NCBI RefSeq assembly: GCF_022751215.1
Contig: NZ_JAICDG010000002.1
Location: 682,001 to 746,000, forward strand
Direction: 5' to 3'
Source of the DNA: Actinomadura terrae
Lineage (GTDB): Bacteria; Actinomycetota; Actinomycetes; Streptosporangiales; Streptosporangiaceae
DNA length: 64,000 nucleotides
The number at the start of each line of letters is the position of its first letter. The stretch's first letter is position 1. The notes under the pieces were generated by a model that saw only the letters and a list, made by a program, of their open reading frames with translations, was not told the DNA's origin and did no database searches. Of the stretch, positions 43,362-53,010 are shown piece by piece. The position numbers and the translations under genes were made by a program.

Positions 43362-45770
43362 GTGACTCGGCTCTGCCGCGCCCTGCTCCGCGACGCCCCC
43401 GTCGCCGCGGAGCCCGCCCCCGAGGAACCGCGCCCAGACGATCCGCTCCCCAAGACCCCGCCCCCGCACCGTTCGCTCCCCGATCCGGAACCCCCAGAGG
43501 AAATCGTGTCCGAGGAACACACGGCCGAAGAGGCCGTCGCGGCCGAGGAACATTTCGCCGCGCCCCCGTCCGGAACGTACCGGCTCCAGCTCCGTGGCAC
43601 GCCGGACGGTCATTTCGGCTTTGCCGAGGCCGCCGCGCTGGCCCCCTATCTCGCGGCGCTCGGCGTGTCGCACGTGTACCTGTCGCCGGTGTCGCAGGCG
43701 GCGCCCGGCTCCACGCACGGCTACGACGTGCTCGACCACACGCGGCTGTCGGAGGAACTCGGCGGGCCCGAGGCGTTCGGCGCGATGGCCGCCCGCTTCC
43801 GCGCGCACGGGCTGCGCCTGCTCGTGGACGTCGTCCCCAACCACATGGCGTTCCCGGGGCGCCGCGAGGCGGGCCCGCAGCTCGCCGACGTGCTCGCGCG
43901 GGGGCCCGACTCCCGCTACGCGGCGTGGTTCGACATCGACTGGGACGCGGGCGGCGGACGCCTCGTCCCGCCCGAGGAGGGGGAGCCGAACTTCCGCCGG
44001 TTCTTCGACATCTCCGGCCTGATCGGGCTCCGCCAGGAGGAGCCGGAGGTGTTCGAGCGGACGCACCGGCTCCTGCTCGGCCTCATCGAGGACGGCCTGG
44101 TCGACGGGCTGCGCGTCGACCACCCCGACGGGCTCGCCGACCCGCGCGGCTACCTGCGGCGGCTGGCCGAGGCCGCGCCGGAGGGCTGGCTCCTCGTCGA
44201 GAAGGTCACCGAGGGGGAGGAGCGGCTCCCGGCGGACTGGCCCTGCGCGGGCACCACCGGCTACGACTCGCTCGGGATGGTCGGCGGCCTGTTCGTCGAC
44301 CCGGACGGGGAGAAGCCGCTCACCGACCTGTACGCGTCGCTGACCGGCGGCCCGGACGGGTTCGCGGACGTGGCGCGCGGCGGCCGCATGTACGCCGCCA
44401 GGCACGTCCTGAAGCCCGAGATCGGCCGGCTCGTGCGCGTCCTGCGCCGGGTCGCCGGGACGGGCCGCCCGGGCCTGGAGCGGGCGCTGGTCGAGCTGCT
44501 CGTCGCGATGCCCGTCTACCGCGCCTACGTCGTCCCGGGCGAGGACGCGCCCCAGCAGGCCGTGGACGTCCTGGAGGAGGCCGCCCACCGCGCCCGCCTC
44601 CACCTCCCCCGGGAACTCCACAGCGACCTGGAGACGCTCGTCGACATGGCACTGGGACGCGGCGAGGTCACCGACGCCGAGTTCATCGTCCGGTTCCAGC
44701 AGACGACGGCGCCGCTGGCGGCCAAGGGCGTGGAGGACACCGCGTTCTACCGGTGGAGCCGCATGGCCGCGCTGAACGAGGTGGGCGGCGACCCCGGGCG
44801 CTTCTCCGTCGGCCAGACCGATTTCCACTCGCACTGCATACGGCTCGCCCGGGACTGGCCGTTGACGATGACGACGCTGTCCACGCACGACACGAAGCGC
44901 GAGGAGGACGTGCGCGCGTGGCTGGCCGTCCTGGCCGAGCTGCCGGGGGAGTGGGCCGAGGCCGTCGGCCGGTGGTGGAACTGGTGGGGGCCGGGCGCGT
45001 CGCCCATGGAACCCGACCTGGAGTACCTGTTCTGGCAGACGCTCGTCGGCGCCTGGCCGCTCACCCCCGACCGCCTGACCGAGTACCTCTTGAAGGCGAT
45101 GCGCGAGGCGAAGACGACCACCTCCTGGACCGCCCAGGACCCCGCCTACGAGGAGGCCGTCCTCATGTACGCGCGGCGCGTCCTGGCCGACCCCGACCTC
45201 GTCACCGACATGACGTCGTTCGTGCGGCGGCTCGCCCCCTACGCGCGGGTGAACACGCTCGGGCAGAAGCTCGTGCAGCTCGCGATGCCGGGCGTCCCGG
45301 ACGTCTACCAGGGCTGCGAGCTGACCGGGCTCGCGCTCGTCGACCCCGACAACCGGCGGCCGGTCGACTACGGGCGGCGCCGCGAGAAGCTGCACCGCCT
45401 CGACACCGGGCGGCGGCCGAAGGAGGTGGACGACGAGAAGCTCCTGGTCACCTCGCGGACGCTGCGGCTGCGCCGGTCCCGGCCGGAGTGGTTCGGCCCC
45501 GGCTCGCGGCACGAGCCCGTCGCCGCGCGCGGGCCCGCCGCCGACCACGTCGTCGCGTTCGCCCGGGGCGAGGCCGTCGTGGTCGCGACCCGCCTGCCGG
45601 TCGGCCTGGAGCGGCGCGGCGGCTGGACCGGGACGACGCTGGACGTCGGCAGCGTGGGCTGGCGCGACGTCCTGACCGGCGCCACGCTGTGGGGCCCGGA
45701 ACTGGACGCCGCGCACCTGTTCGCGCACCTGCCCGTGGCGCTCCTCGTCCCCCGGGCGATCGACCGATGA
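43362..45770 (+). CDS. treY: Maltooligosyl trehalose synthase
   Basis: 802 residues from GTG 43362, or about 754 from GTG 43506, which has AGAGGAA five to six bases upstream and is closer to the family norm. GH13_26 enzyme that turns the reducing end of maltodextrins into an alpha,alpha-1,1 trehalose end. GTYRLQL, SHVYLSPVSQAAPGSTHGYDVLDHTRL, LLVDVVPNHMAF, DGLRVDHPDGLADP (catalytic Asp), LLVEKVTEGEERL (catalytic Glu) and STHDTKREEDVRAWL are conserved. The first ~70 residues of the long form are Pro/Glu-rich and not part of the fold. TreZ follows, coupled by ATGA. Confidence 0.95.
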   Translation: MTRLCRALLRDAPVAAEPAPEEPRPDDPLPKTPPPHRSLPDPEPPEEIVSEEHTAEEAVAAEEHFAAPPSGTYRLQLRGTPDGHFGFAEAAALAPYLAALGVSHVYLSPVSQAAPGSTHGYDVLDHTRLSEELGGPEAFGAMAARFRAHGLRLLVDVVPNHMAFPGRREAGPQLADVLARGPDSRYAAWFDIDWDAGGGRLVPPEEGEPNFRRFFDISGLIGLRQEEPEVFERTHRLLLGLIEDGLVDGLRVDHPDGLADPRGYLRRLAEAAPEGWLLVEKVTEGEERLPADWPCAGTTGYDSLGMVGGLFVDPDGEKPLTDLYASLTGGPDGFADVARGGRMYAARHVLKPEIGRLVRVLRRVAGTGRPGLERALVELLVAMPVYRAYVVPGEDAPQQAVDVLEEAAHRARLHLPRELHSDLETLVDMALGRGEVTDAEFIVRFQQTTAPLAAKGVEDTAFYRWSRMAALNEVGGDPGRFSVGQTDFHSHCIRLARDWPLTMTTLSTHDTKREEDVRAWLAVLAELPGEWAEAVGRWWNWWGPGASPMEPDLEYLFWQTLVGAWPLTPDRLTEYLLKAMREAKTTTSWTAQDPAYEEAVLMYARRVLADPDLVTDMTSFVRRLAPYARVNTLGQKLVQLAMPGVPDVYQGCELTGLALVDPDNRRPVDYGRRREKLHRLDTGRRPKEVDDEKLLVTSRTLRLRRSRPEWFGPGSRHEPVAARGPAADHVVAFARGEAVVVATRLPVGLERRGGWTGTTLDVGSVGWRDVLTGATLWGPELDAAHLFAHLPVALLVPRAIDR

Positions 45771-47509
45771 GATTTGAAGTGTGGGCGCCGGCGGCCGGGC
45801 GCGTCGCCGTGGCGGTCGCCGGTGTCCCGCACCCGATGAGCGCCGTGGACGGCCGTCCCGGCTGGTGGTCCGCCGACGTTCCGTTCGCGGGGCACGGCAC
45901 CGACTACGGCTTTCTCCTGGACGACGCCGAGGAGGTGTTGCCGGATCCGCGCTCCGTGTGGCAACCGCATGGCGTCCACGATCTGAGCCGCGTCTACGAC
46001 CATGACCGTTTCGCATGGACCGACCATCGCTGGCATGGACGCCCTCTCCCCGGCAGCGTCCTCTACGAACTGCACGTGGGAACGTTCACCCCCGAAGGCA
46101 CCTTCGACGCGGCAGCCGAGCGCCTGGGCCACCTCGCCGCCCTGGGGATAGACGCCGTCGAGCTGCTGCCCGTCGCGTCCTTCCCCGGGCGGCACGGCTG
46201 GGGATACGACGGCGTTCACCTGTGGGCGTCCCATGAGCCCTACGGCGGCCCCGACGGATTGAAGCGCTTCGTCGACGCCGCGCACGCGCACGGCATCGCC
46301 GTCGTCCTGGACGTCGTCTACAACCACCTCGGCCCGGACGGGAACCGCCTGGCGTCCTACGGGCCGTACTTCACCTCGGCCCACACCACGCCCTGGGGCG
46401 AGGCGGTGAACTTCGACCAGGACGGCTCGGACGACGTGCGCGCATACGTCGTGGAGAACGCGCTGATGTGGCTGCGCGACTTCCATATGGACGGGCTCCG
46501 CCTGGACGCCGTCCACGCCATCAGCGACCACAGCGCCGTCCACGTCCTGGAGGAGATGACACGCGAGGTGGACGCGCTTTCCGCGCACCTGGGACGGGAA
46601 CTGTTCCTCATAGCCGAATCCGACCTGAACGACCCGCGTCTGGTGACGTCCAGAGAAGCGGGCGGTTACGGCCTCGACGCCCAATGGAATGACGATTTCC
46701 ACCACGCGCTGCACGCGGCGTTGACCGGAGAACGGCAGGGCTACTACTGCGACTTCGGCTCCATGGAAACCCTGAAGAAGGCCCTCACGAAGGTCTTCGT
46801 CCACGACGGGACGATGTCGTCCTATCGAGGTCGGCACCACGGCCGCCCCGTGGACCTCCACACCACACCAGCGCACCGGTTCGTGGCCTTCCTCCAGAAC
46901 CACGACCAGGTGGGCAACCGCGCGACCGGCGACCGGATCGGCGCCTCGCTCTCCCCGGACCTCCTCAAGATCGGCGCGGCCCTGCTGCTGCTCGCGCCGT
47001 TCACGCCGATGATCTTCATGGGCGAGGAGTGGGGCGCGTCCACGCCCTGGTGCTACTTCACCGACCACCGCGACCCGGACCTCGCCCGCGCGGTGAGCGA
47101 GGGGCGGCGCCGCGAGTTCGCCCGGCACGGCTGGACGGGCGACGTCCCCGATCCACAGGCTGTGGAAACCTTCCGCCGTTCGGTGCTCGACTGGGCCGAG
47201 ACCGCCGCGCACCCGCACGACGACCTGCTCGAATGGCACCGCGCGCTGATCGCGCTCCGCCGCGCGCGCCCGGAGCTGAACGAACCCGTCGCGCCCGCCG
47301 TCGAGACCGGCGACGGCTGGCTGACGATGCGGCGCGGCGGCGTCCACCTCGCCGCGAACCTGGGCGAGCGGCCGGCCCGCCTGAGCGTCCCCGACCGGCG
47401 GCTGCTGCTCGCCTCGAACCCGGCGATCGACCTTCAACCGGACGTCAACGGCGATTCCCGGACCGCCACCCTGGCCCTTCCCGGCACCTGCGTCGCGGTA
47501 CTCGGCTGA
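45767..47509 (+). CDS. treZ: Maltooligosyl trehalose trehalohydrolase
   Basis: 580 residues, GH13_10. It releases trehalose from the TreY product. An N-terminal CBM48-like domain (FEVWAPAAGRVAVAV) precedes the barrel: VLDVVYNHLGPDGN, DGLRLDAVHAI with the nucleophile Asp247, LIAESDLNDP with acid Glu284, QNHDQVGNRA with the third Asp. Overlaps treY by four bases. The glycogen-debranching partner TreX/GlgX is not in the window. Confidence 0.96.
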   Translation: MRFEVWAPAAGRVAVAVAGVPHPMSAVDGRPGWWSADVPFAGHGTDYGFLLDDAEEVLPDPRSVWQPHGVHDLSRVYDHDRFAWTDHRWHGRPLPGSVLYELHVGTFTPEGTFDAAAERLGHLAALGIDAVELLPVASFPGRHGWGYDGVHLWASHEPYGGPDGLKRFVDAAHAHGIAVVLDVVYNHLGPDGNRLASYGPYFTSAHTTPWGEAVNFDQDGSDDVRAYVVENALMWLRDFHMDGLRLDAVHAISDHSAVHVLEEMTREVDALSAHLGRELFLIAESDLNDPRLVTSREAGGYGLDAQWNDDFHHALHAALTGERQGYYCDFGSMETLKKALTKVFVHDGTMSSYRGRHHGRPVDLHTTPAHRFVAFLQNHDQVGNRATGDRIGASLSPDLLKIGAALLLLAPFTPMIFMGEEWGASTPWCYFTDHRDPDLARAVSEGRRREFARHGWTGDVPDPQAVETFRRSVLDWAETAAHPHDDLLEWHRALIALRRARPELNEPVAPAVETGDGWLTMRRGGVHLAANLGERPARLSVPDRRLLLASNPAIDLQPDVNGDSRTATLALPGTCVAVLG

Positions 47510-47671
47510 CCGCACGGCGCCACCACGGCGACCACGCGCCACGCGGTCGGCGGGCGACTTGGCGCCAACATCCCGGTTGAGCCGCGAATAGTGGTGTTCG
47601 AGGATGTACTACGAGTGGCAAACCGCAGGTCAAGAGCGCGGCGGCGACCGGGCAATGTTCAAGAATGGTCA

Positions 47672-47677
47672 TACGAT
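47672..47677 (+). promoter_or_regulatory. Candidate -10 element for the response-regulator gene
   Basis: TACGAT ends six bases before ATG 47684, with no Shine-Dalgarno sequence, as expected for a leaderless message. Confidence 0.4.
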
Positions 47678-47683
47678 CGGTCC

Positions 47684-48355
47684 ATGACCTCAGTACTGCT
47701 CGCCGAGGACGACACGTCCATCTCCGAGCCTCTCGCCCGCGCGCTCCGCCGCGAGGGGTACACCGTCGAAGTCAGCCCGGACGGACCGCAGGCCCTGGAG
47801 CGGGCGCTCGGCGGCGGTGTGGACCTCATCGTCCTGGACCTGGGCCTGCCCGAGCTGGACGGACTCGAAGTGGCCCGCCGGGTGCGTGCCGAGGGGCATG
47901 GCGTCCCCATACTGATCCTGACCGCCCGCGCCGACGAGGTCGACACCGTCGTCGGCCTGGACGCGGGCGCCGACGACTACGTGACCAAGCCGTTCCGGCT
48001 GGCCGAACTGCTCGCCCGGGTGCGGGCGCTGCTGCGCCGCGGCAGCACCGAGACCCCGATCGTCCAGGGGGTGCGGATCGACGCCGAGTCGCGCCGCGCC
48101 TGGATGGGCGAGCAGGAGCTCCAGCTCACCACCAAGGAGTTCGACCTGCTGCGCGTCCTCGTCCGCGACGCGGGCAAGGTCGTGACCCGCGAACAGATCA
48201 TGCGCGAGGTGTGGGACACCAACTGGTGGGGTTCCACCAAGACGCTCGACATGCACATTTCCTGGCTGCGCCGCAAGCTCGGCGACGACGCCGGCAGCCC
48301 CCGCTACATCACGACGGTGCGGGGCGTCGGCTTCCGGTTCGAGCGCGGCGACTAG
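47684..48355 (+). CDS. OmpR/PhoB-family response regulator
   Basis: 223 residues. Receiver domain with acidic pocket Glu8-Asp9-Asp10, phospho-acceptor Asp52, Thr80 and Lys102. A winged-helix effector follows (ELQLTTKEFDLLRVLVRDAGKVVTREQIMREVW, then TLDMHISWLRRKLGD). The kinase gene follows 96 bp later, behind a stem-loop. The target genes are not known. Confidence 0.94.
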   Translation: MTSVLLAEDDTSISEPLARALRREGYTVEVSPDGPQALERALGGGVDLIVLDLGLPELDGLEVARRVRAEGHGVPILILTARADEVDTVVGLDAGADDYVTKPFRLAELLARVRALLRRGSTETPIVQGVRIDAESRRAWMGEQELQLTTKEFDLLRVLVRDAGKVVTREQIMREVWDTNWWGSTKTLDMHISWLRRKLGDDAGSPRYITTVRGVGFRFERGD

Positions 48356-48382
48356 TCCCCGCCGCCACGGCCGGCGGCGGCA

Positions 48383-48409
48383 CCCCGGGCCTTCCCGAGA
48401 GGCCCGGGG
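48383..48409 (+). terminator. Stem-loop between response regulator and kinase
   Basis: CCCCGGGCC (48383-48391) and GGCCCGGGG (48401-48409) form a perfect 9-bp stem, loop nine bases. It lies in the 96-bp gap and may lower kinase expression relative to the regulator. Confidence 0.6.
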
Positions 48410-48451
48410 CGGTCTTCGCGCGGCCGTGGCCACACCCTCCAAGGAGCCCTG

Positions 48452-49729
48452 ATGAGGCGCCGACTCCTGCTGTCGACGCTCGCGGTGGCGGTCGTCGCGA
48501 TACTGCTGCTCGGCATCCCCCTCGCCTTCGCCACCCACAAGCTCATCTACGAGGAGGCCGGGCAGGCGCTGGACCGGGAGGCCGTCGCCATCGTCGGCGG
48601 CGTCGGTTACAGCCTCCAGACCCGCCAGCCCCTCACCGGCGACAAGATCGCCCAGGAGTATCCCGGCCGTGACATCGTCATAACGCTGCCGGACGGCCGG
48701 ACGATCGTCGCGGGCGGCCGTCCGCGCCCGTCCGAGCGGATGCTGACGGCCTCGGCCTCCGGCGGGAACGTGCGGGTGCGCGTGTACCGTCCCGCCGCCG
48801 AGGTGCAGGACGAGTCGCTGCGGCTGCTGGCGCTGATCGGCAGCCTCGCGCTGTTCGGCGTCGCGGTCACGGTCGGGCTGGCGATGTTCCAGGCCCGCAA
48901 GCTGACGCTGCCGCTGATCGACCTCGCCGAGACCGCCGACCGGCTCGGCACCGGCAACGCGCGCCCGCGCCGCCGCCGCTACGGCATCCCCGAGGTCGAC
49001 CGCGTCGCCGAGGTGCTGGACCGCAGCGCCGTCCGGATCGCCGACCTGCTGGCCGCCAGCCGCGAGTTCGCCTCCGACGCCAGCCACCAGCTCCGGACCC
49101 CGCTGACCGCGCTGTCGATGCGGCTGGAGGAGATGATCGACGCGGCCGACTATCCCGACGTCGTCCGGGAGGAGGGCGTCGCGGCGGTCGCGCAGGCCGA
49201 GCGGCTCGTCGCGGTCGTCGAGCAGCTGCTCGCCCGCGCCCGCCACGACCGCACCGGCGGCGCCGTCGCGTCCGCGGTCGACGACATCATCGCCCAGCAG
49301 GTCGAGGAGTGGCGGCCGATCTTCCGCCGGGACGGCCGCGACGTGCGGATGACCGGCGAGCAGGGCCTCGTCGGCGTCACCAACCCCGAGGGCCTCTCCC
49401 AGATCGTCGCGACGCTGCTGGACAACTCGCTCATGCACGGCTCCGGCACCGTCACGATCAACACCAAGCCCGCCGCCGGGTCGGTGGTCGTCGAGGTCGG
49501 CGACGAGGGCACCGGGATCGCGCCCGAACTCGAACCCCGGATCTTCGAGCGCAGCGTCAGCGGCGGCAAGGGCACCGGGCTCGGGCTCTACCTCGCCCGC
49601 TCGCTGGCCGCCGTGGACGGGGGACGGCTGGAACTCGTCCAGGCCCGTCCGGCGGTCTTCGGGGTGTTCCTCCGCGAGGCCACCGACGCGCGGCTCGCGT
49701 CCGAACGCGTGGTCATCGGCCCCGCCTGA
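48452..49729 (+). CDS. Sensor histidine kinase
   Basis: 425 residues. Two membrane helices (about 5-27 and 129-150) bracket a small extracytoplasmic domain of ~100 residues. A HAMP-like stretch leads to SREFASDASHQLRTPLTALSMRL with phospho-acceptor His212, then the ATPase domain with LLDNSLMHG (N box), GDEGTGIAPE (G1) and GGKGTGLGLYLA (G2). AAGGAG six bases before ATG 48452. Pairs with the regulator upstream. The input signal is not identifiable from the short sensor. Confidence 0.93.
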   Translation: MRRRLLLSTLAVAVVAILLLGIPLAFATHKLIYEEAGQALDREAVAIVGGVGYSLQTRQPLTGDKIAQEYPGRDIVITLPDGRTIVAGGRPRPSERMLTASASGGNVRVRVYRPAAEVQDESLRLLALIGSLALFGVAVTVGLAMFQARKLTLPLIDLAETADRLGTGNARPRRRRYGIPEVDRVAEVLDRSAVRIADLLAASREFASDASHQLRTPLTALSMRLEEMIDAADYPDVVREEGVAAVAQAERLVAVVEQLLARARHDRTGGAVASAVDDIIAQQVEEWRPIFRRDGRDVRMTGEQGLVGVTNPEGLSQIVATLLDNSLMHGSGTVTINTKPAAGSVVVEVGDEGTGIAPELEPRIFERSVSGGKGTGLGLYLARSLAAVDGGRLELVQARPAVFGVFLREATDARLASERVVIGPA

Positions 49730-49776
49730 AAGCCCGCGCCGTGGGCCCAGGGGCGTGATTTCGACATGCCTCAGCG

Positions 49777-49914
49777 GTCACGCGGGCGCGTTGGCTGAGC
49801 GGTGGGGCGACGCCGGAGGCGAGCCCCGCCGGGAAGATCGCGAAGCGATTTCGCGCCCGCCAAAGGCACGGTCACGTCCCGAGCCGCTAGGCGAGGGGCG
49901 TGGGCCGGGACTTT
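49777..49914 (-). repeat. Copy A of a ~140-bp structured element, in the gtrA 3' end
   Basis: Begins, in the direction of gtrA, at its TAA stop. Complementary segments: GCGGGCGCG (49782-49790)/CGCGCCCGC (49852-49860), CGGTGGGGC (49800-49808)/GCCCCGCCG (49823-49831), GATCGC-GAA-GCGATT, and CACGTCCC/GGGGCGTG. A second copy lies at 53011-53150 at roughly 85% identity by eye. Both sit directly after a stop codon. Function unknown; a terminator, 3' UTR element or REP-like sequence are options. Confidence 0.8.
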
Positions 49915-50530
49915 AGTTACCCTGCGTGACCTGGGCGTAGTCCTCGGCGGGGTGGGCGTCGAGCGGGTGCCCGAGCCGGGGGGACGCGGCGTCCGGGGAG
50001 CCCGCCCGATGCGCGCCGGGCCGCGCGTCCGGCACACCGTCCTGAGAGGGGTCGTGCGGCGCCTCGGGCAGCCCGGAGGCCGGGTCGACCTGCGGCGCGC
50101 TCGTCGGCAGGAAAACCCACTTCTTGTACGACCAGAAGCGGAACAGCGTGGCGAATCCGGTGCCGATCACCAGCGAGACGTTGTAGGGCAGCGCGCCCGA
50201 CAGCCCCAGCACGTAGCGGGTGAAGCCGATGAACAGCTCCGTGATCACCAGGCCGATCCCGTTGAGCGCGAAGAACAGCACGTACTCGCGGGTCAGGCCG
50301 GTGCGGTCGCGGTGCCGGAACGTCCAGTAGCGGTTCGCCAGGTAGGAGAACGTGGTGGCGACGATCGTGGCGATGCCGTTGGAGGTCAGCGGGCCCATGT
50401 CGAGGCCGGTGTGCAGGAAGTTGCCGAGCCCGACAGTGATCACGAACGCGATGGCGCCCACGCTGCCGAACTTCGCGAGCTCGCGCACCAGGTGCGCGAA
50501 CCGCCGTTGGAGATTGGCGACCAGGCTCAC
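49913..50530 (-). CDS. GtrA-family membrane protein
   Basis: 205 residues, GTG 50530. Four membrane helices in the first ~135 residues (FGSVGAIAFVITVGLGNFLH, GIATIVATTFSYLANRYWTF, FFALNGIGLVITELFIGF, VSLVIGTGFATLFRFWSYKKWVF), the GtrA pattern. Members help move polyprenyl-linked sugars across the membrane. The tail (about 140-205) is Pro/Asp/His-rich and hydrophilic. It diverges from purK, an arrangement also seen in M. tuberculosis. Donor sugar unknown. Confidence 0.88.
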   Translation of the reverse strand: MSLVANLQRRFAHLVRELAKFGSVGAIAFVITVGLGNFLHTGLDMGPLTSNGIATIVATTFSYLANRYWTFRHRDRTGLTREYVLFFALNGIGLVITELFIGFTRYVLGLSGALPYNVSLVIGTGFATLFRFWSYKKWVFLPTSAPQVDPASGLPEAPHDPSQDGVPDARPGAHRAGSPDAASPRLGHPLDAHPAEDYAQVTQGN

Positions 50531-50760
50531 GAAACGGAACCGTCCCTTCCGGACTCGGACTTCGGCCAGGGGAGCGGCGGCGCGTCCCCAGAACGGGCGC
50601 CGCTCCCACCGCGGAGGTATGACGAGGATAGACGCACGGGACCCCAGTGGCGTCGGAACATGAACGTTTCAGGCCGTCCGTGCGGTTCCCTCCCCGTTGG
50701 CAGGACGTCCACACACGTTCGACGCGGGGGATGGGCGATTCGTTCGCTCCGGCCGCCGGA

Positions 50761-50766
50761 TAGCCT
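50761..50766 (+). promoter_or_regulatory. Candidate -10 element for leaderless purK
   Basis: TAGCCT ends six bases before GTG 50773; no Shine-Dalgarno sequence precedes the start. Confidence 0.4.
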
Positions 50767-50772
50767 TCTGGC

Positions 50773-52041
50773 GTGACATCTCCAGCTCAGCGCCGCGCGC
50801 GGGAAGCCGCCCCGGAGGCACCGGGGGAACCGCCGGGGGAAGCACGGCCCGCCACGGGCCGGGACGAGGCACCCCGAACCGTCGCGCGGACGACACCCGT
50901 CGTCGGGATGGCGGGCGGCGGGCAGCTCGCCCGGATGACGCAGCAGGCGGCGATCGCGCTGGGCGTGCCGCTGCGCGTGCTGGCCGGGAGGGCCGACGAC
51001 TCGGCCGCCAAGGTCGTCGCGGACGTCCGCACCGGCGACGATCGGTCGCTGGGCGACCTGCGCGCCTTCGCCGAGGGCTGCACGGTCGTCACGTTCGACC
51101 ACGAGCACGTGCCGGGGCCGCACATCGAGGAGCTGGAGAGGTCGGGCGTGGCGTGCCGTCCCGGCTCGGCGACGTTGTCCTTCGCGCAGAACAAGCTCGC
51201 CATGCGGAACCGGCTCAGCGAGCTCGGCGTGCCCTGCCCCGCATACGCGCACGTCCCGTCCTCGGCGCCGCTGGCGTTCCTGGAGTCCTGGGCCCGCGAG
51301 CAGGGGTGGCCGCTCGTCCTCAAGGCCACCAGCGGCGGCTACGACGGCAAGGGCGTCTGGGTCGTCGAGAACCTCGACCGCGACGCGGCGGCGCTCGTCC
51401 GGCGCCTGCTGGACGAGGGCGTCGACCTCATGGTCGAGCAGCATGTCGCGTTCCGGCGGGAGCTCGCCGCGCTCGTCGCCCGCTCGCCCTACGGGCAGGG
51501 CGCCGCGTACCCGATCGTGGAGACCGTCCAGGAGGGCGGGATCTGCACCGAAGTGATCTCGCCAGCGCCCGGCCTCTCCGGCGACCTCGCCGCCGAGGCG
51601 CAGCACCTCGCCCTCGACATCGCCGGACGGCTGGACGTCACCGGCCTGCTCGCGGTCGAGCTGTTCGAGACCGACGGCGGCCTGCTGGTCAACGAGCTGG
51701 CCATGCGCCCGCACAACTCCGGGCACTGGACGATCGAGGGCGCCCGCACCTCCCAGTTCGAGCAGCATCTGCGCGCCGTCCTCGACCTGCCGCTCGGCTC
51801 GACCGAACCGACCGCGCCGTACACGGTGATGGCGAACGTCCTCGGCGGCGACGCCCCGGACGTGTTCGAGCGCTACTTCCACGTGATGGCCCACGACCCG
51901 GCCGTCAAGGTGCACCTGTACGGCAAGGACGTGCGGCCCGGCCGCAAGATCGGTCATGTCACGGCGCTCGGCGCCGATCTGGACGAGGTCCGCGAGCGCG
52001 CGCGCCACGCGGCCGACTACCTGCGCTGGGGGAAGCGATGA
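50773..52041 (+). CDS. purK: N5-carboxyaminoimidazole ribonucleotide synthase
   Basis: 422 residues. It uses ATP and bicarbonate to carboxylate AIR in purine synthesis. ATP-grasp motifs: [13 protein letters not shown] (start of the core), [31 protein letters not shown], and [19 protein letters not shown]. About 40 Ala/Pro/Glu-rich residues precede the core, more than usual. GTG 50773 appears leaderless. Coupled to purE by ATGA. Confidence 0.95.
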   Translation: MTSPAQRRAREAAPEAPGEPPGEARPATGRDEAPRTVARTTPVVGMAGGGQLARMTQQAAIALGVPLRVLAGRADDSAAKVVADVRTGDDRSLGDLRAFAEGCTVVTFDHEHVPGPHIEELERSGVACRPGSATLSFAQNKLAMRNRLSELGVPCPAYAHVPSSAPLAFLESWAREQGWPLVLKATSGGYDGKGVWVVENLDRDAAALVRRLLDEGVDLMVEQHVAFRRELAALVARSPYGQGAAYPIVETVQEGGICTEVISPAPGLSGDLAAEAQHLALDIAGRLDVTGLLAVELFETDGGLLVNELAMRPHNSGHWTIEGARTSQFEQHLRAVLDLPLGSTEPTAPYTVMANVLGGDAPDVFERYFHVMAHDPAVKVHLYGKDVRPGRKIGHVTALGADLDEVRERARHAADYLRWGKR

Positions 52042-52526
52042 CGCTGGTGGGCGTGGTCATGGGCAGCGACTCCGACTGGCCGGTCATGCAGGCCGCCGCG
52101 GAGGCGCTGGAGGAGTTCGGCGTCCCCTACGAGGCCGACGTCGTCTCCGCGCACCGCATGCCGCACGACATGATCGCCTACGGCGAGCAGGCCGCCGACC
52201 GCGGCCTCGCCGTGATCATCGCCGGCGCGGGCGGCGCCGCGCACCTGCCGGGCATGCTCGCCTCGGTGACGCCGCTGCCGGTGATCGGCGTCCCCGTCCC
52301 GCTGAAGTACCTGGACGGCATGGACTCGCTGCTCTCGATCGTCCAGATGCCCGCCGGCGTCCCGGTCGCCACGGTCGCGGTAGGCGCCGCACGCAACGCC
52401 GGCCTCCTGGCCGTCCGCATCCTCGCCGCCACCGACAAGCAGCTCCAGGCGAAGATGAGGGCCTTCCAGCAGGACCTCTACGCCCAGGCCAAGGCCAAGG
52501 GCGCCCGCCTACAGGCCCAACGCTGA
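52038..52526 (+). CDS. purE: N5-carboxyaminoimidazole ribonucleotide mutase
   Basis: 162 residues, class I PurE. It moves the carboxylate of N5-CAIR to C4. [13 protein letters not shown] binds phosphate, VVSAHRMP carries the catalytic His, and [14 protein letters not shown] plus [30 protein letters not shown] complete the site. Overlaps purK by four bases. Confidence 0.96.
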   Translation: MTLVGVVMGSDSDWPVMQAAAEALEEFGVPYEADVVSAHRMPHDMIAYGEQAADRGLAVIIAGAGGAAHLPGMLASVTPLPVIGVPVPLKYLDGMDSLLSIVQMPAGVPVATVAVGAARNAGLLAVRILAATDKQLQAKMRAFQQDLYAQAKAKGARLQAQR

Positions 52527-52533
52527 GCGGGCC

Positions 52534-52944
52534 TCAGCGGCGGCGGGACCACTCGATCGCGGGGCAGCGGTTCATGACGACGTCCAGGCCCGCGTCCTCC
52601 GCTCGTTGGGCGGCGGCCTCGTCCACCACGTCGAGCGGCAGCCACACGGCCTTCGCCCCCACGGCGACGGCCTCGTCCACGACCGCGCCCGCGAACTCGG
52701 CGCGCCGGTAGACGCCCACGACGTCGATGTCCCCGGGGACATCCGCCAGCGACGTGTACCCCTGCTCACCGAGGACGTCCGCTCCGTCCGGGTGCACGGG
52801 GACGATCTGCTTTCCGCGCCCCTGGAGCAGCCGCGCCTGGTTGTAGACCTCGCGCGCCGGATTGGGGCCCAGGCCCACGAAGGCCCAGACCTTGGTGTCG
52901 CTCAACAGCCGCTCGATGACGTCCGACTCAGCAAAATGCCCCAT
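52534..52944 (-). CDS. CoA-binding-domain protein (YccU-like)
   Basis: 136 residues, Rossmann fold: VWAFVGLGPNPAREVYNQARLLQGRGKQIVPVHP at the nucleotide site, then IDVVGVYRRAEFAGAVVDEAVAVGAKAVWL and MNRCPAIEW near the C-terminus. Stand-alone members bind CoA; the function is not known. ATG 52944 has GAGG immediately before it, so GTG 52953 may be the real start. Ends seven bases from the purE stop, convergent. Confidence 0.82.
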   Translation of the reverse strand: MGHFAESDVIERLLSDTKVWAFVGLGPNPAREVYNQARLLQGRGKQIVPVHPDGADVLGEQGYTSLADVPGDIDVVGVYRRAEFAGAVVDEAVAVGAKAVWLPLDVVDEAAAQRAEDAGLDVVMNRCPAIEWSRRR

Positions 52945-53010
52945 ACCTCGCACAACACCCCCCACCCCGAGGGCGTTCCCGCCAGGCCAGGGCACCCAAC
53001 GACCGCAGCC

